Part shown: positions 6,969 to 14,911 of the stretch, one piece after another
Position numbering within the stretch: the stretch's first letter is position 1
Layout of the letters: each line of letters opens with the position of its first letter
DNA from: an uncultured Bacilli bacterium
GTDB taxonomy: Bacteria > Bacillota_I > Bacilli_A > RF39 > UBA660
Direction of reading: 5' to 3'
Assembly (NCBI GenBank): GCA_947631155.1
Contig: CANRKG010000018.1
Location: 1-32,212, forward strand
DNA: 32,212 nt
Translations under genes and position numbers: made by a program
Notes under the pieces: generated by a model
The model's input: only the letters and a program-made list of their open reading frames with translations
What the model was told of the DNA's origin: nothing
The model's database searches: none

Positions 6969-7719
6969 TTTAAAAGAAAGAGTGGCAGTTATAACAGGAG
7001 CATCTTCAGGATTAGGCAAACAGATGTCTTTTGCATTTGCTAAACAAGGAGCAAATTTAGTAATAATGGCTAGACGTTTAGAAAGACTAGAAGAACTAAA
7101 AAGTGAGTTAGAACAATATAATGTAAAAGTGTTAGCTCTTAGGTGTGATGTAACTGATACTGCTAATATTAATGAATGTGCTAAGAAAGTAGAAACTGAA
7201 TTTGGACGTGTAGATATTTTAGTAAATTGTGCCGGTTCTTCAAAAGATAAAGGTGTTCTTGATATGAATGACGAAGAATGGGATTTTACTATAAATACAG
7301 ATTTAACTTCTGTTTTTAAAGTAACTCGAGCATTTGCTAATATTATGAAAAAGAATAACTATGGAAGAATAATTAATATTGCCAGTATGTATGGAATGGT
7401 TGGTAATTGTGAAATTCCTACGATAGCATATCATTCATCTAAAGGAGGAGTGGTTAACTTTACAAGGGCGGCAGCAGCAGAACTAGCAAAATATAATATT
7501 ACAGTTAATGCTATTTGTCCAGGTTACTTTTATACTGAATTAACAACAGAAGTGCTTAATACTGAAACTTTTCAAACATTTGCTAAAAATCATGTTCCAA
7601 TGCAAAGATATGGCCAGGAAGGGGAACTAAATGCCGGAGCTATCTTTTTAGCTAGTGATGAAGCAAGTTATGTAACAGGAGTAATTCTACCAATTGATGG
7701 TGGATATACATGTGTATAA
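6961..7719 (+). CDS. SDR-family NAD(P)-dependent oxidoreductase (FabG / gluconate 5-dehydrogenase-like)
   Basis: A classical 252-residue short-chain dehydrogenase/reductase. The nucleotide-binding TGASSGLG is at residues 12-19, the NCAG motif at 89-92, and the catalytic Ser 142, Tyr 157 and Lys 161 are all present. The ending VTGVILPIDGGYT is typical of the FabG and gluconate 5-dehydrogenase branches. The ribosome site AAGGAG lies inside the trxB end and the two genes overlap by 8 nt. No fatty-acid synthesis genes are nearby, so a carbonyl reductase acting on a sugar or polyol is as likely as FabG. The substrate cannot be told from the sequence alone. Confidence 0.85.
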   Translation: MFNLKERVAVITGASSGLGKQMSFAFAKQGANLVIMARRLERLEELKSELEQYNVKVLALRCDVTDTANINECAKKVETEFGRVDILVNCAGSSKDKGVLDMNDEEWDFTINTDLTSVFKVTRAFANIMKKNNYGRIINIASMYGMVGNCEIPTIAYHSSKGGVVNFTRAAAAELAKYNITVNAICPGYFYTELTTEVLNTETFQTFAKNHVPMQRYGQEGELNAGAIFLASDEASYVTGVILPIDGGYTCV

Positions 7720-7758
7720 AAATAAATTAATTAATTAATAATAAGAAAGAGAGATTTT

Positions 7759-8181
7759 ATGAAAAAGGATAAAAATAAAACTATATTAATAATATTGGCA
7801 ATAATAATAATAGCCATTTTAGTAATTATAAGCATATTTTTATATGCTAAATTAGAAGCTGTAGATGATAGAGATGATCATAGTGGATATACTACTAATC
7901 AAAACAATAATGTAAATAATGATAATAGTAGTATAAATAATGATAATAACATTAGTGACAATAATAATAGTAATTATATCTCTAAAGAAGAAGCCTTAGA
8001 AAAAGCTTTAAATAGTCTAAATATAAGCCAAAGTAATATTTATGATTTAAGTAATGAATTAGATTATAAGTATGGCCAAACAGTATATGAAATTGAATTT
8101 AAGTATGATGGCTATGAGTATGAATTTTATATAGATGCAGAAACTGGTAATATTGTTAAATCATTTAAAGAAAGAGATTAA
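7759..8181 (+). CDS. Membrane-anchored PepSY-domain protein
   Basis: The 140-residue protein has a short Lys-rich start, one membrane helix (about residues 9-29), a low-complexity Asn/Asp/Ser linker (about 43-73) and a C-terminal PepSY domain (about 75-138). The domain has ISKEEALEKAL and a YEFYIDAETGNIVK hairpin. PepSY domains are proposed to inhibit or modulate secreted peptidases at the cell surface. The anchor and linker would hold it outside the membrane. The gene lies 39 nt after the SDR gene with no clear promoter, so it may be a third gene of that operon. A strong terminator overlaps its stop codon. Confidence 0.8.
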   Translation: MKKDKNKTILIILAIIIIAILVIISIFLYAKLEAVDDRDDHSGYTTNQNNNVNNDNSSINNDNNISDNNNSNYISKEEALEKALNSLNISQSNIYDLSNELDYKYGQTVYEIEFKYDGYEYEFYIDAETGNIVKSFKERD

Positions 8182-8206
8182 AGCAAATAAAAGTTTGCTT
8201 TTTTTT
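8181..8206 (+). terminator. Intrinsic terminator after the PepSY gene
   Basis: AAGCAAA (8181-8187) pairs with TTTGCTT (8194-8200), followed by six more T. The stem begins on the last base of the stop codon. Confidence 0.85.
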
Positions 8207-8217
8207 GTTATTCAAAT

Positions 8218-8251
8218 CCTCTTAATTTTTACATATATATAAATTAGGAGG
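8218..8251 (+). promoter_or_regulatory. Hairpin masking the ribosome site of the GT2-methyltransferase gene
   Basis: CCTCTTAATTT (8218-8228) pairs over all 11 positions, with one G-T wobble, to AAATTAGGAGG (8241-8251). The 3' arm includes the whole Shine-Dalgarno sequence of the gene at 8257. The 12-nt loop runs into a TATA-rich stretch that could serve as a -10 box. Confidence 0.5.
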
Positions 8252-8256
8252 AACTT

Positions 8257-9573
8257 ATGCAAAATACTTCAATTATTATTGTTACATATAATCATTTAGA
8301 TTACACAAAAGATTGTATAGAAAGTATTAAAAAATATAGTCAAAAGGGTACTTATGAAATAATTGTTATTGATAATTCTTCTACTGATGGTACTAAGGAG
8401 TGGTTAAAAGAGCAGAGTAATTTAAAGATAATTCTAAATGATGAAAATTTAGGCTTTCCTAAAGCTTGTAATCAAGGTATTGCTATAGCAGAAAAGGAAA
8501 ATGATATCTTACTTTTAAATAATGATACAATAGTTACTAAAAATTGGTTAGATAATTTAAAAATTTGTCTTAATAGTAATCCTAAAATTGGTGCAGTAGG
8601 GGCAGTATCTAATCATAATGAAAATGATCAAGGTTGTGATTTTTCCTATGATGATTTTGAACAAATGCAACAACTGGCGGAAATTAATAATATTTCTGAT
8701 ACCTCTAGATGGGAAGAAAAGGTGTTTTTAATTGGTTTTTGTTTATTAATAAAAAGAAACGTTTTAAATGAAATAAAATTTTTAGATGAAAATTATACTC
8801 CTGGTTATATAGAAGATAATGCCTTGTCTTTAGAAATTATAAAAAGAGGTTATCACTTAGTACTTTGTCATGATGTTTTTATTCATCATTATTTGGGTAC
8901 AGAATTTAGAAAGGACCTAGATAAATTTTATAAAATATTAAATAAAAATCGGAATTATTTTATAAATTGTTGGGGGTTTAATACCTTTACCTTTGATGAT
9001 GTCAAAAATGCTTCATTAAAAATTCTCCAACCACCAAAGAAAATATTAGAATTTAATTGTGGAATTGGTACTACCATTTTAAAATTAAAGTATAAATATA
9101 AAAATAGTATAGTCCATGGAATTGAACCCGATAAGGCAAAAAAAGAAATAGCTAAACACTTTACAACTGTTTATGAGACACTAGATCAAGTAAAAGACTA
9201 TGATTATGATTGTATTTTAATTGGCGATATATTAGAAAAGGTATTAAATCCAAAGGAATTTTTAAATAGTCTCAAGAAATATTTAAAAGATGGTGGTGAT
9301 GTAGTAGGAGAAATTAGTAATATAGCTAGTATTGAAAATATTGAGAAACTACTAAATGATAGCTGGTATTTTATTAATAATAGTAGAATTAATCATTATA
9401 CAATTAGTGATATAAAAAAACTATTAGAAGATACAAACTATAAATTAAACTTTACTTTTTCTTGGTATAAAAATTTAAATACTACAGAAAAAACGATAAT
9501 TGAGAAATTAAATAGTATTGTACCCAATAATTATGAAACAGTATATTATTCCTTTAGGTTTACAAAGATGTAA
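8257..9573 (+). CDS. Bifunctional family 2 glycosyltransferase / SAM-dependent methyltransferase
   Basis: The 438-residue cytoplasmic protein has two domains. Residues 1-245 are a GT-A fold family 2 glycosyltransferase with VTYNHL (9-14), IDNSSTDGT (38-46) and LLNND (86-90), where the DxD-like metal site lies. Residues 260-438 are a class I methyltransferase with motif I EFNCGIGTT (265-273) and the acidic GIEPD (288-292). Such fusions are found in polysaccharide and O-antigen-type pathways, where the methylated sugar may cap a chain. No membrane segment or other polymer gene is adjacent, so the acceptor is unknown. A leader hairpin may control translation. The domain calls are firm. Confidence 0.88.
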   Translation: MQNTSIIIVTYNHLDYTKDCIESIKKYSQKGTYEIIVIDNSSTDGTKEWLKEQSNLKIILNDENLGFPKACNQGIAIAEKENDILLLNNDTIVTKNWLDNLKICLNSNPKIGAVGAVSNHNENDQGCDFSYDDFEQMQQLAEINNISDTSRWEEKVFLIGFCLLIKRNVLNEIKFLDENYTPGYIEDNALSLEIIKRGYHLVLCHDVFIHHYLGTEFRKDLDKFYKILNKNRNYFINCWGFNTFTFDDVKNASLKILQPPKKILEFNCGIGTTILKLKYKYKNSIVHGIEPDKAKKEIAKHFTTVYETLDQVKDYDYDCILIGDILEKVLNPKEFLNSLKKYLKDGGDVVGEISNIASIENIEKLLNDSWYFINNSRINHYTISDIKKLLEDTNYKLNFTFSWYKNLNTTEKTIIEKLNSIVPNNYETVYYSFRFTKM

Positions 9574-9590
9574 TTAATCATTATAATTTT

Positions 9591-9619
9591 TTGTTTCTTT
9601 TTGAAAAATAGGTTATAAT
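9591..9619 (+). promoter_or_regulatory. Promoter of the aldolase gene
   Basis: TTGTTT (9591-9596), a 17-nt spacer and TATAAT (9614-9619), 27 nt before ATG 9647. Confidence 0.65.
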
Positions 9620-9646
9620 GGTAAATAGAGTGAAAGTAGGGATAAT

Positions 9647-10534
9647 ATGAATGAAGAAAAACTAAATATAATAAAAAATGGCAAAGGGTTTATAGCGGCA
9701 CTTGATCAAAGTGGAGGAAGTAGTGGTAAAACATTAGAACTATATGGAATATCTAAAGATCAATATACAACTGAGCAAGAAATGTTTGATTTTATCCATG
9801 AAATGCGCAAACGAATTATCACCAGTAAAAGTTTTACTAATGAACATATATTAGGTGTAATTTTATTTGAAGGAACTATGAATCGTCAAATCGAAGGTGA
9901 AAATAGTTCTAACTATCTATGGAATAAAAAACATATCTTATCTTTCTTAAAAGTCGATCAAGGTTTAGAGGAACTAAAAGACGGAGTACAATTAATGAAA
10001 TCAATTCCAAACTTAATTGATTTATTGACAGTTGCTAAAAGCAATGGAATTTTTGGAACTAAAATGCGTTCAGTTATTCATGAAGATAACGAAACAGGAA
10101 TCAAAAAAGTTGTGGAACAACAATTTGTTTTAGCTCAGACGATTTTTTCGAAAGGGTTAATTCCTATTATTGAACCAGAAGTTAGTATTAATGCAACTAA
10201 TAAAGAAAATTGTGAAATACTTTTAAAACAAGAGATAGAAAAACAATTAACATTAATGAAAGCCGAAATGAAAGTAATCTTTAAATTTACTTTACCAACT
10301 GTGACCAATTTTTATGAAGATTTGGAAACTAATCCACAAGTATTACGAATTGTAGCTTTATCGGGAGGTTATTCTAAAAAAGAAGCTTGTTTAAAATTAT
10401 CTCAAAATAAAGGTATGATTGCCAGTTTTTCAAGAGCACTTTTAGAAAATTTAAATGTTAATGATAGTGATGAAGAATTTGATCAAAAATTACAGCAGTC
10501 TATTCAAGAAATTTATGATGCATCTATTGTTTAA
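9647..10534 (+). CDS. fda: Class I fructose-bisphosphate aldolase
   Basis: The 295-residue enzyme cleaves fructose 1,6-bisphosphate to dihydroxyacetone phosphate and glyceraldehyde 3-phosphate in glycolysis. It begins with the family's GFIAALDQSGGSSGKTL region, has KVDQG (102-106) and EPEVS (176-180), and carries the Schiff-base lysine as K213 in FKFTLP. Length fits the single-domain bacterial class I enzymes of Firmicutes such as Staphylococcus Fda. It is a Schiff-base enzyme, so unlike the class II enzyme it needs no metal. It has its own promoter and is followed by a separate promoter, so it is probably monocistronic. Confidence 0.93.
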   Translation: MNEEKLNIIKNGKGFIAALDQSGGSSGKTLELYGISKDQYTTEQEMFDFIHEMRKRIITSKSFTNEHILGVILFEGTMNRQIEGENSSNYLWNKKHILSFLKVDQGLEELKDGVQLMKSIPNLIDLLTVAKSNGIFGTKMRSVIHEDNETGIKKVVEQQFVLAQTIFSKGLIPIIEPEVSINATNKENCEILLKQEIEKQLTLMKAEMKVIFKFTLPTVTNFYEDLETNPQVLRIVALSGGYSKKEACLKLSQNKGMIASFSRALLENLNVNDSDEEFDQKLQQSIQEIYDASIV

Positions 10535-10555
10535 TTAATTCTAAGATGATATAAT
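10527..10555 (+). promoter_or_regulatory. Promoter of the ThyX-like gene
   Basis: TTGTTT (10527-10532), a 17-nt spacer and TATAAT (10550-10555) with a TGA extension at 10547-10549. The -35 overlaps the end of the aldolase gene. Confidence 0.7.
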
Positions 10556-10600
10556 TCTTATATAAAAGAATAGTTCGGGGTAAATGATGGAGGGAAATTT

Positions 10601-11803
10601 ATGGAAATTAGTAAATTAAAAATTCAAATTTTACCAAGTGAATTTGTAGAAAAAAATGGAAAATTTAATCAACAAAAAGCATTACAACATTGTGGGAAAA
10701 TAGCAGGAATTTGTTATAGTAAATCAGGCTTTGAATCAGTCTATGAAGAACCAGTAGAAAAAACGCAAAGAAGAATTGATCGAACATTAAATAACGGACA
10801 TCATAGTGTCTATGATCATGTTAATATGACATTATATATTAAAAATATTCCGAAAATTTTAGCGATGTGTTTGAATAATGAAAAACAATATACAACATCT
10901 GAGCGTTCACTTCGTTATACACCTGTTAAAAAGGGTGAAGAATCTATTATTACCGATAAAGAAATTGATTTATATAGTAAGTGGGTTAATATATTTGAAA
11001 CTAAAATAAAAGATCAATATGGTTCAATGTTTAGTGATAATAAAATTAAAACTTTAGCTCAAGAGAATGCTAGATATTTAGTTACCGTATTTATGCCAAC
11101 TGAAATGATTTATACAACTACTTTTAGACAAATTAATCATATCGCAGCTGTTTTAGAAAAATATCAAAAAAATTTAGATTTTTCAAAAGAATTTGGTGGC
11201 AGAATGTATTACGCCATTGAAGATTTACTAGAACAATTAAAAGATAAAAATCTTCTAAATGATAAATTAATGGAAAATACCAAAAATAGAAAATTATCAT
11301 TGTTTGGAGAAAATCTATCATCTAGAGAAGATTATTTTAGTTATATTTATAGCGTTAATTATGAAGGCTCATTTGTTCATGTGGCTCAAGGACATAGACA
11401 TCGTACTATTAATAATCAAATAGAGTTTTTAGATGAAAATAAGTTTTATACTCCACCAGTATTAGAAGATGATCCTATATTAGTTTCTGAATGGTTAAAT
11501 GATATTAATAGTGTTAGAATAAATATTCCACAAGGACAAATGGTTCAAGTTAATGAAACTGGTACCTATGATAATTTTATATTAAAATGTAAAGAAAGAC
11601 TTTGTGGTGCAGCCCAATTAGAAATTAGTAATCAAACTAAAGATACGCTTATGAAGTATTACCAAGCATTAAAAAGTAAAAATCATCCTCTAAAGGATGA
11701 TATAGAAAGATATATACACGGTGCTCGCTGTACATTTGATGATTATACTTGCTCACAGGATTGCTTTAATAAAGAAGCTAAACAACTAAAAAGAAAAATA
11801 TAA
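10601..11803 (+). CDS. Two-domain ThyX-like FAD-dependent thymidylate synthase
   Basis: ThyX converts dUMP to dTMP using methylene-tetrahydrofolate, NADPH and FAD. Usual ThyX is 210-250 residues; this protein has 400 and reads as two ThyX-like halves. The first has the GHxSxxxH element (66-73), the end of the ThyX motif as E101-R-S-L-R105-Y, and the NARYLVTVFMPTE core (156-168), but the preceding RHR is replaced by N-E-K. The second has RHR at 266-268, FYTPP at 282-286, and the R333 to AQLEI (338-342) end. The C-terminus adds C377, C384 and C388, a possible metal site. Ribosome site GGAGGG. No thyA is visible here. Confidence 0.8.
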   Translation: MEISKLKIQILPSEFVEKNGKFNQQKALQHCGKIAGICYSKSGFESVYEEPVEKTQRRIDRTLNNGHHSVYDHVNMTLYIKNIPKILAMCLNNEKQYTTSERSLRYTPVKKGEESIITDKEIDLYSKWVNIFETKIKDQYGSMFSDNKIKTLAQENARYLVTVFMPTEMIYTTTFRQINHIAAVLEKYQKNLDFSKEFGGRMYYAIEDLLEQLKDKNLLNDKLMENTKNRKLSLFGENLSSREDYFSYIYSVNYEGSFVHVAQGHRHRTINNQIEFLDENKFYTPPVLEDDPILVSEWLNDINSVRINIPQGQMVQVNETGTYDNFILKCKERLCGAAQLEISNQTKDTLMKYYQALKSKNHPLKDDIERYIHGARCTFDDYTCSQDCFNKEAKQLKRKI

Positions 11804-11824
11804 AAGTAATTTTTCTTTTTTTAT
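11788..11824 (+). terminator. Weak A/T hairpin terminator
   Basis: AAAAAGAAAAAT (11788-11799) pairs with ATTTTTCTTTTT (11809-11820) across the stop codon, followed by TT and more T. Only one G-C pair supports the stem, but the 12-bp match is exact. Confidence 0.5.
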
Positions 11825-11834
11825 TTTAAATACA

Positions 11835-11843
11835 TGGTATAAT
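11835..11843 (+). promoter_or_regulatory. Extended -10 promoter of the AAA ATPase gene
   Basis: TGG-TATAAT (TATAAT 11838-11843). Only 21 nt separate it from ATG 11865, leaving a leader of about 15 nt that just holds the ribosome site AGAGGAAAG. Confidence 0.55.
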
Positions 11844-11864
11844 ATATAAGAGGAAAGTGATACT

Positions 11865-12863
11865 ATGAATAATGAAGAAATAACTAGATTAAGTAAAATG
11901 ACTGCTGAGAAAAATACCCCTAATCAAGAATTTAATATTAAAGAAAAAAGAATAAGTATTTTATCTAATTATGGAGAAAACTTTAATGATAAAGAATATA
12001 TTACTAATCCAGCAATTGGTAGAGATGCGCAAATAAAAGAAATGATATTAATTTTATTAACACCAGATAAATCTGTAATTTTAACAGGTCCTCCAGGTGT
12101 TGGTAAAACAGCTATTGTAGAAGGTTTGGCTTATAGAATTAAAAATAAAATAGTTCCGAAATCTTTACAAGATTACAATGTTATAAAAGTTAACACTTCA
12201 GCTTTATTAGGTGTTGATCCAGTAACTGGTGAAGCTAAGATTCAAACTTTAATTGATGAATTAAAAAATTATAGTAATTTAATTTTATTTATTGATGAGA
12301 TTCATACATTAATGGGTAGTAAAGGAGAAGCGTTAGATTTTGCTAATATGTTTAAGCCTGCTTTAGATAGAGGTGATATTAAAGTTATAGGAGCAACAAC
12401 TACTGATGAATATGAACGATATATTCTAAGAGATAAGGCATTTGTTAGACGTTTTCAAAATGTAGCAGTTAAAGAACCAACAAGAGATGAAAATATTTCT
12501 ATTTTAGTTGGAACAATTCCTAAGATGGAAAAAAGAACAGGAGTTAAAATGAAGTATTCTCATTTCGTACAAACTAAAATTATGGAATTTATTACTGATA
12601 TTACAAGTGAGTATAAAAGAATTTATGAAATTGGTTCTAGATATCCTGATGTATCTTTAACTTTAGTGCAAGAAGCTTTTTCTAATGCTTTATTTGACAA
12701 TCGAAAAGAAGTTAATATTTTAGATTTTAAAAAAGCCATTTTAAGTACAAAAAATGTATATCCAGATGTTATTAAAAAAGAAATGCCTCGCTTTGAGGAA
12801 TTATTTAAATCTGAAATAGCAGAATTAGAACCAGAACAACCACAATATGAGCGATTAGATTAA
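11865..12863 (+). CDS. Single-module AAA ATPase related to the ClpB/ClpC D1 domain
   Basis: The 332-residue protein has about 45 residues of linker, then one AAA module: NPAIGRD (48-54), Walker A GPPGVGKT (75-82), Walker B LILFIDE (139-145), sensor GATT (176-179) and arginines FVRRF (193-197). The ATPase core closely follows the first module of ClpB/ClpC, including FKPALDRGDIKVIGATTTDEY. It lacks the Clp N-domain, the second AAA module and a ClpP-binding loop, and where Clp proteins have the pore-loop K-Y-R-G it reads GVDPVTGEAK, with no aromatic. It may remodel a specific partner rather than thread proteins. Its own promoter and terminator make it a single-gene unit. Confidence 0.85.
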   Translation: MNNEEITRLSKMTAEKNTPNQEFNIKEKRISILSNYGENFNDKEYITNPAIGRDAQIKEMILILLTPDKSVILTGPPGVGKTAIVEGLAYRIKNKIVPKSLQDYNVIKVNTSALLGVDPVTGEAKIQTLIDELKNYSNLILFIDEIHTLMGSKGEALDFANMFKPALDRGDIKVIGATTTDEYERYILRDKAFVRRFQNVAVKEPTRDENISILVGTIPKMEKRTGVKMKYSHFVQTKIMEFITDITSEYKRIYEIGSRYPDVSLTLVQEAFSNALFDNRKEVNILDFKKAILSTKNVYPDVIKKEMPRFEELFKSEIAELEPEQPQYERLD

Positions 12864-12870
12864 AAGTGTT

Positions 12871-12901
12871 AGAGAGATTGTTGGTACAATTTCTCTTTTT
12901 T
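12871..12901 (+). terminator. Intrinsic terminator after the AAA ATPase gene
   Basis: AGAGAGATTG (12871-12880) pairs with CAATTTCTCT (12887-12896), one G-T wobble, followed by a run of T. Confidence 0.85.
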
Positions 12902-12905
12902 ATTG

Positions 12906-12911
12906 TATAAT
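12906..12911 (+). promoter_or_regulatory. -10 box for the glmS ribozyme transcript
   Basis: TATAAT at 12906-12911 would start RNA near 12918, about 33 nt before the ribozyme cleavage site. The -35 is poor (TTGGTA at 12881-12886, 19-nt spacer). Confidence 0.55.
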
Positions 12912-12950
12912 AATAATAGAATGAATGATAGAAAGGAGTAATTCATTTAA

Positions 12951-13092
12951 GCGCCAGGTCCAGATTGGATGACGAGGTTAGTAGTTATCGAAATATTCGG
13001 CGGATACTACTACGGATTAAATAGTGGTTCGTAAGATATATATTAAAAAATAAAAATAAAATTATAACAAAGTATATATCACACTTAATTTT
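12951..13092 (+). ncRNA. glmS ribozyme (glucosamine-6-phosphate-activated self-cleaving riboswitch)
   Basis: The leader of glmS holds the conserved ribozyme blocks: GCGCCAG at the cleavage site (between 12950 and 12951), TGACGAGG (12970-12977), TATCGA, then TCGGCGG and CTACTACGG. The Bacillus ribozyme has the same blocks in this order. TAGTAGT (12979-12985) pairs with ACTACTA (13006-13012), and GATATATA (13035-13042) with TATATATC (13073-13080) as the distal stem. P1 appears cut down to GTCC/GGAT with a five-base loop. Glucosamine-6-phosphate triggers cleavage, which destabilises the mRNA and limits GlmS. The 3' edge is approximate. It is followed 4-10 nt later by the glmS ribosome site GTGGAGG (13096-13102). 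Confidence 0.93.
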
Positions 13093-13109
13093 TATGTGGA
13101 GGAAAATAA

Positions 13110-14888
13110 ATGTGTGGAATAGTAGGCTATATAGGAAATAAGAAAGCTCAAGAAATATTAATTTCTGGCTTAAAAAATTTGGAATATAGAGGATATGATT
13201 CATCAGGTTTAGCTCTTTTTGCTGAAAATAAAATTGAAATAATTAAAAGTGTCGGCAAGATAGATAATTTAGAACAAGAATTAGAAAAACACGATGTTAG
13301 TGGATATAAAATAGGAATCGCTCATACTAGATGGGCAACGCATGGTGAAGCTAATGTTAAAAATGCTCATCCGCATCAAGTTGGCAATATTACTTTAGTT
13401 CATAATGGAATTATTGAAAATGCAGATATTTTAAAAGAACAATTAATTCACGAAGGAATTAAGTTTAAATCAGAAACTGATACAGAGATTATAGCTGTTT
13501 TATTAAATAAATATTTAGAAAAAAATTTTATTAAAACAATTAATAAAGTAATGGAAATATTAAAGGGTTCTTTTGCTTTAGGAATTATTGTTAAAAACGA
13601 TAATGATAAACTTTATGTAGTAAAAAAAGATTCACCATTAGTTATTGGATTAGGAAATAAAGAAAATTTTTTTGCTAGTGATTTAACAGCGATTAATAAT
13701 TATACCGAAAAATTTATCTTTTTAGACGAGAATGAAATCGCAGAAATTACACAAAATACAGTAACAGTATATAAAAATATGAATATTATTGATAAACATA
13801 TAGATACTATATATATAGAACAAGAAAATAAAGGTAAATGTGGTTATCCCCATTATATGTTAAAAGAAATAAACGAACAACCTAAAATGTTGGAAATAAC
13901 GTTAGCTAAGTATCTAGAAAATATCAATACTTTACCAAATTTATCTAAGTATGATGAGATTCATATTGTAGCTTGTGGTTCGGCTATGTATGCTGGAATG
14001 ATTGGAAAAAGTTTATTTATTGAAAAGTCACATATTAAAACTATTGTAGAAGTAGCTAGTGAATATCGTTATCAAAAAAATTTTTATAATAATAAGACAT
14101 TAGTAATATTAATTTCTCAATCTGGGGAAACGGCAGATACCATCGCAGCTTTACGCAAAGCTAAAGAAAATAAGCAAGATACTTTAGCAATTGTAAATGT
14201 TAAAACTTCTACTATAGCTAGAGAAGCAGATTGTAGTTTATTCATTGAAGCAGGAGAAGAAATTGCTGTTGCTACTACCAAAGCTTATACTTTACAAGTG
14301 GCTATTTTAGCATTATTAAGTTTAAAAGCAGCTTCTGATAAAGGACTTATTAATGATTTAGAAAAATATTTAAAAGATTTTAAAAAAATCCCCGCTTATT
14401 TAAAAAATGTAATTGATAAAGAAGAACAATATAAAAAAGTCGCCAAAGAAATTTACAAAAATAATGATATATTCTTTATTGGTAGAAAAATAGATTATTC
14501 AATTGCCTTAGAGGGAAGTTTAAAACTAAAGGAAGTTTCATATATTCATAGTGAAGCATATCAAGCTGGAGAATTAAAACATGGTACGATTTCTTTAATT
14601 GAAAAAAATACTCCAGTAATTGCCATTATTACTCGTTCTGACATTTTTGATAAGACAATGTCAAACTTAATTGAAACAACTTCTCGAGGTGCCAAAGGTT
14701 TTATCATTACTGTTGAATCTTTAAAACAATCAGTAGATAAAGAAATTTGTGTGCCAGATATTAATGATTTTTTACAACCATTATTAGTTATTCCAGTATT
14801 ACAATTAATAGCTTATCATACAGCAAGATTAAGAAAGTGTGATATTGATAAACCAAGAAATTTAGCCAAATCAGTTACAGTTGAATAA
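13110..14888 (+). CDS. glmS: Glutamine--fructose-6-phosphate aminotransferase (isomerizing)
   Basis: The 592-residue enzyme makes glucosamine 6-phosphate from fructose 6-phosphate and glutamine, the first step to UDP-GlcNAc for peptidoglycan. It starts with MCGIVGYIG, where Cys 2 of the precursor is the N-terminal nucleophile of the glutaminase domain; EYRGYDSSG, HTRWATHG and HNGIIEN follow. Two SIS sugar-isomerase domains make up the second half (HIVACGSAMYAG; SQSGETADT; EGSLKLKEVSYIHSEAYQAGELKHG), and the end DKPRNLAKSVTVE is invariant in the family. Full length. The upstream glmS ribozyme gives feedback control by the product. Confidence 0.97.
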   Translation: MCGIVGYIGNKKAQEILISGLKNLEYRGYDSSGLALFAENKIEIIKSVGKIDNLEQELEKHDVSGYKIGIAHTRWATHGEANVKNAHPHQVGNITLVHNGIIENADILKEQLIHEGIKFKSETDTEIIAVLLNKYLEKNFIKTINKVMEILKGSFALGIIVKNDNDKLYVVKKDSPLVIGLGNKENFFASDLTAINNYTEKFIFLDENEIAEITQNTVTVYKNMNIIDKHIDTIYIEQENKGKCGYPHYMLKEINEQPKMLEITLAKYLENINTLPNLSKYDEIHIVACGSAMYAGMIGKSLFIEKSHIKTIVEVASEYRYQKNFYNNKTLVILISQSGETADTIAALRKAKENKQDTLAIVNVKTSTIAREADCSLFIEAGEEIAVATTKAYTLQVAILALLSLKAASDKGLINDLEKYLKDFKKIPAYLKNVIDKEEQYKKVAKEIYKNNDIFFIGRKIDYSIALEGSLKLKEVSYIHSEAYQAGELKHGTISLIEKNTPVIAIITRSDIFDKTMSNLIETTSRGAKGFIITVESLKQSVDKEICVPDINDFLQPLLVIPVLQLIAYHTARLRKCDIDKPRNLAKSVTVE

Positions 14889-14911
14889 AATATGTATAAA
14901 ATAAAAAAAAA

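Noticed and set aside
7903-7980. The Asn-rich stretch as a tandem DNA repeat or CRISPR-like array
   Set aside because: It is an irregular AAT/AAC/GAT codon run encoding a low-complexity linker; no unit repeats regularly.
11133-11321. Minus-strand ORFs inside thyX-like, GT-C, murF and HAD genes (also 18787-18981, 19276-19536, 22285-22736, 24997-25179, 26060-26326, 29948-30130)
   Set aside because: All lie entirely opposite well-supported genes in AT-rich sequence, without ribosome sites or recognisable domains.
12985-13203. Minus-strand ORF of 72 codons across the glmS leader
   Set aside because: It overlaps the glmS ribozyme and the start of glmS, has no ribosome site and shows no family resemblance.
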